A DNA stretch of 64,000 nucleotides from Gallionella sp. (lineage in GTDB: Bacteria; Pseudomonadota; Gammaproteobacteria; Burkholderiales; Gallionellaceae). The stretch covers positions 1-64,000 of the forward strand of contig JAQTWT010000005.1 in the NCBI GenBank assembly GCA_028689145.1. Reading direction: 5' to 3'. Positions 63,995 through 64,000 of the stretch are shown piece by piece (within the stretch, counting starts at the first letter, position 1; every line of letters starts with the position of its first letter). The notes below the pieces were generated by a model. It made no database searches. It worked only from the letters and a program-made list of their open reading frames with translations, and was not told the DNA's origin. The position numbers and the translations under genes were made by a program.

Positions 63995-64000
63995 ACGCAG

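Overview
The window looks like a chromosomal segment of a betaproteobacterium of the Nitrosomonadales, perhaps a Gallionellaceae relative. The evidence is the tmRNA tag (ANDENYALAA), the succinylase lysine genes (dapC-dapD-dapE with pilU between them), the hpnC-hpnD-hpnE squalene route, and the many small GC-rich inverted repeats typical of these genomes. The family assignment is inference from gene content, not from a search.

The left end (1-8.0 kb) is a metal-resistance block on the + strand. It holds the 3' part of an HME-family RND efflux pump, a DUF3240 protein, a small lipoprotein behind an FNR-type box, an OprB-type porin, a Zn/Cd/Pb-type P1B ATPase and a PAS-GGDEF diguanylate cyclase. 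From 8.0 to 18.5 kb everything is on the - strand and most of it is defence. There is a 722-aa protein ending in an Mrr-like nuclease domain, then a complete DncV-type (type II) CBASS operon (DUF2188 gene, capV, CD-NTase, cap2, cap3), then a histidine kinase/response regulator pair. Three copies of one 40-bp hairpin repeat sit at the borders of these modules. From 18.5 to 25 kb lies a cassette of unknown secreted and membrane proteins with its own HTH repressor and operator. Two 343-bp direct repeats bracket it, and a palindrome made of two DnaA boxes sits beside the left one. From 25 to 30 kb come two paralogous DEDDh exonucleases, RhuM-like gene remnants, a GNAT protein, an unknown protein and a P4-type integrase that abuts the 3' end of ssrA. 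The segment left of 29.98 kb is therefore best read as a genomic island integrated at ssrA. Its left end was not seen in the window.

Right of ssrA (30-64 kb) the DNA reads as core chromosome. It carries divergent selD/selU (selenouridine in tRNA), tas, a ParE-type toxin-antitoxin locus, purT, fbaB, an HDOD protein, an EamA transporter, dapC-dapD-pilU-dapE, prmB, hpnC-hpnD-hpnE (interrupted by an inverted-repeat-flanked DUF559 gene), an operon of two hemerythrins with DUF2249 and two membrane proteins, ilvE, a zinc-finger protein, waaF, a phosphomannomutase, a PilZ protein, a receiver-only regulator, alaS (with a scar of a second alaS 3' end) and a HigBA-like toxin-antitoxin pair at the right edge.

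The strongest candidates for new biology are the Mrr-like 722-aa protein, the two-component system attached to CBASS, the repeat-bracketed cassette at 18.6-24.8 kb, and the DUF559 inverted-repeat element in the hopanoid operon.
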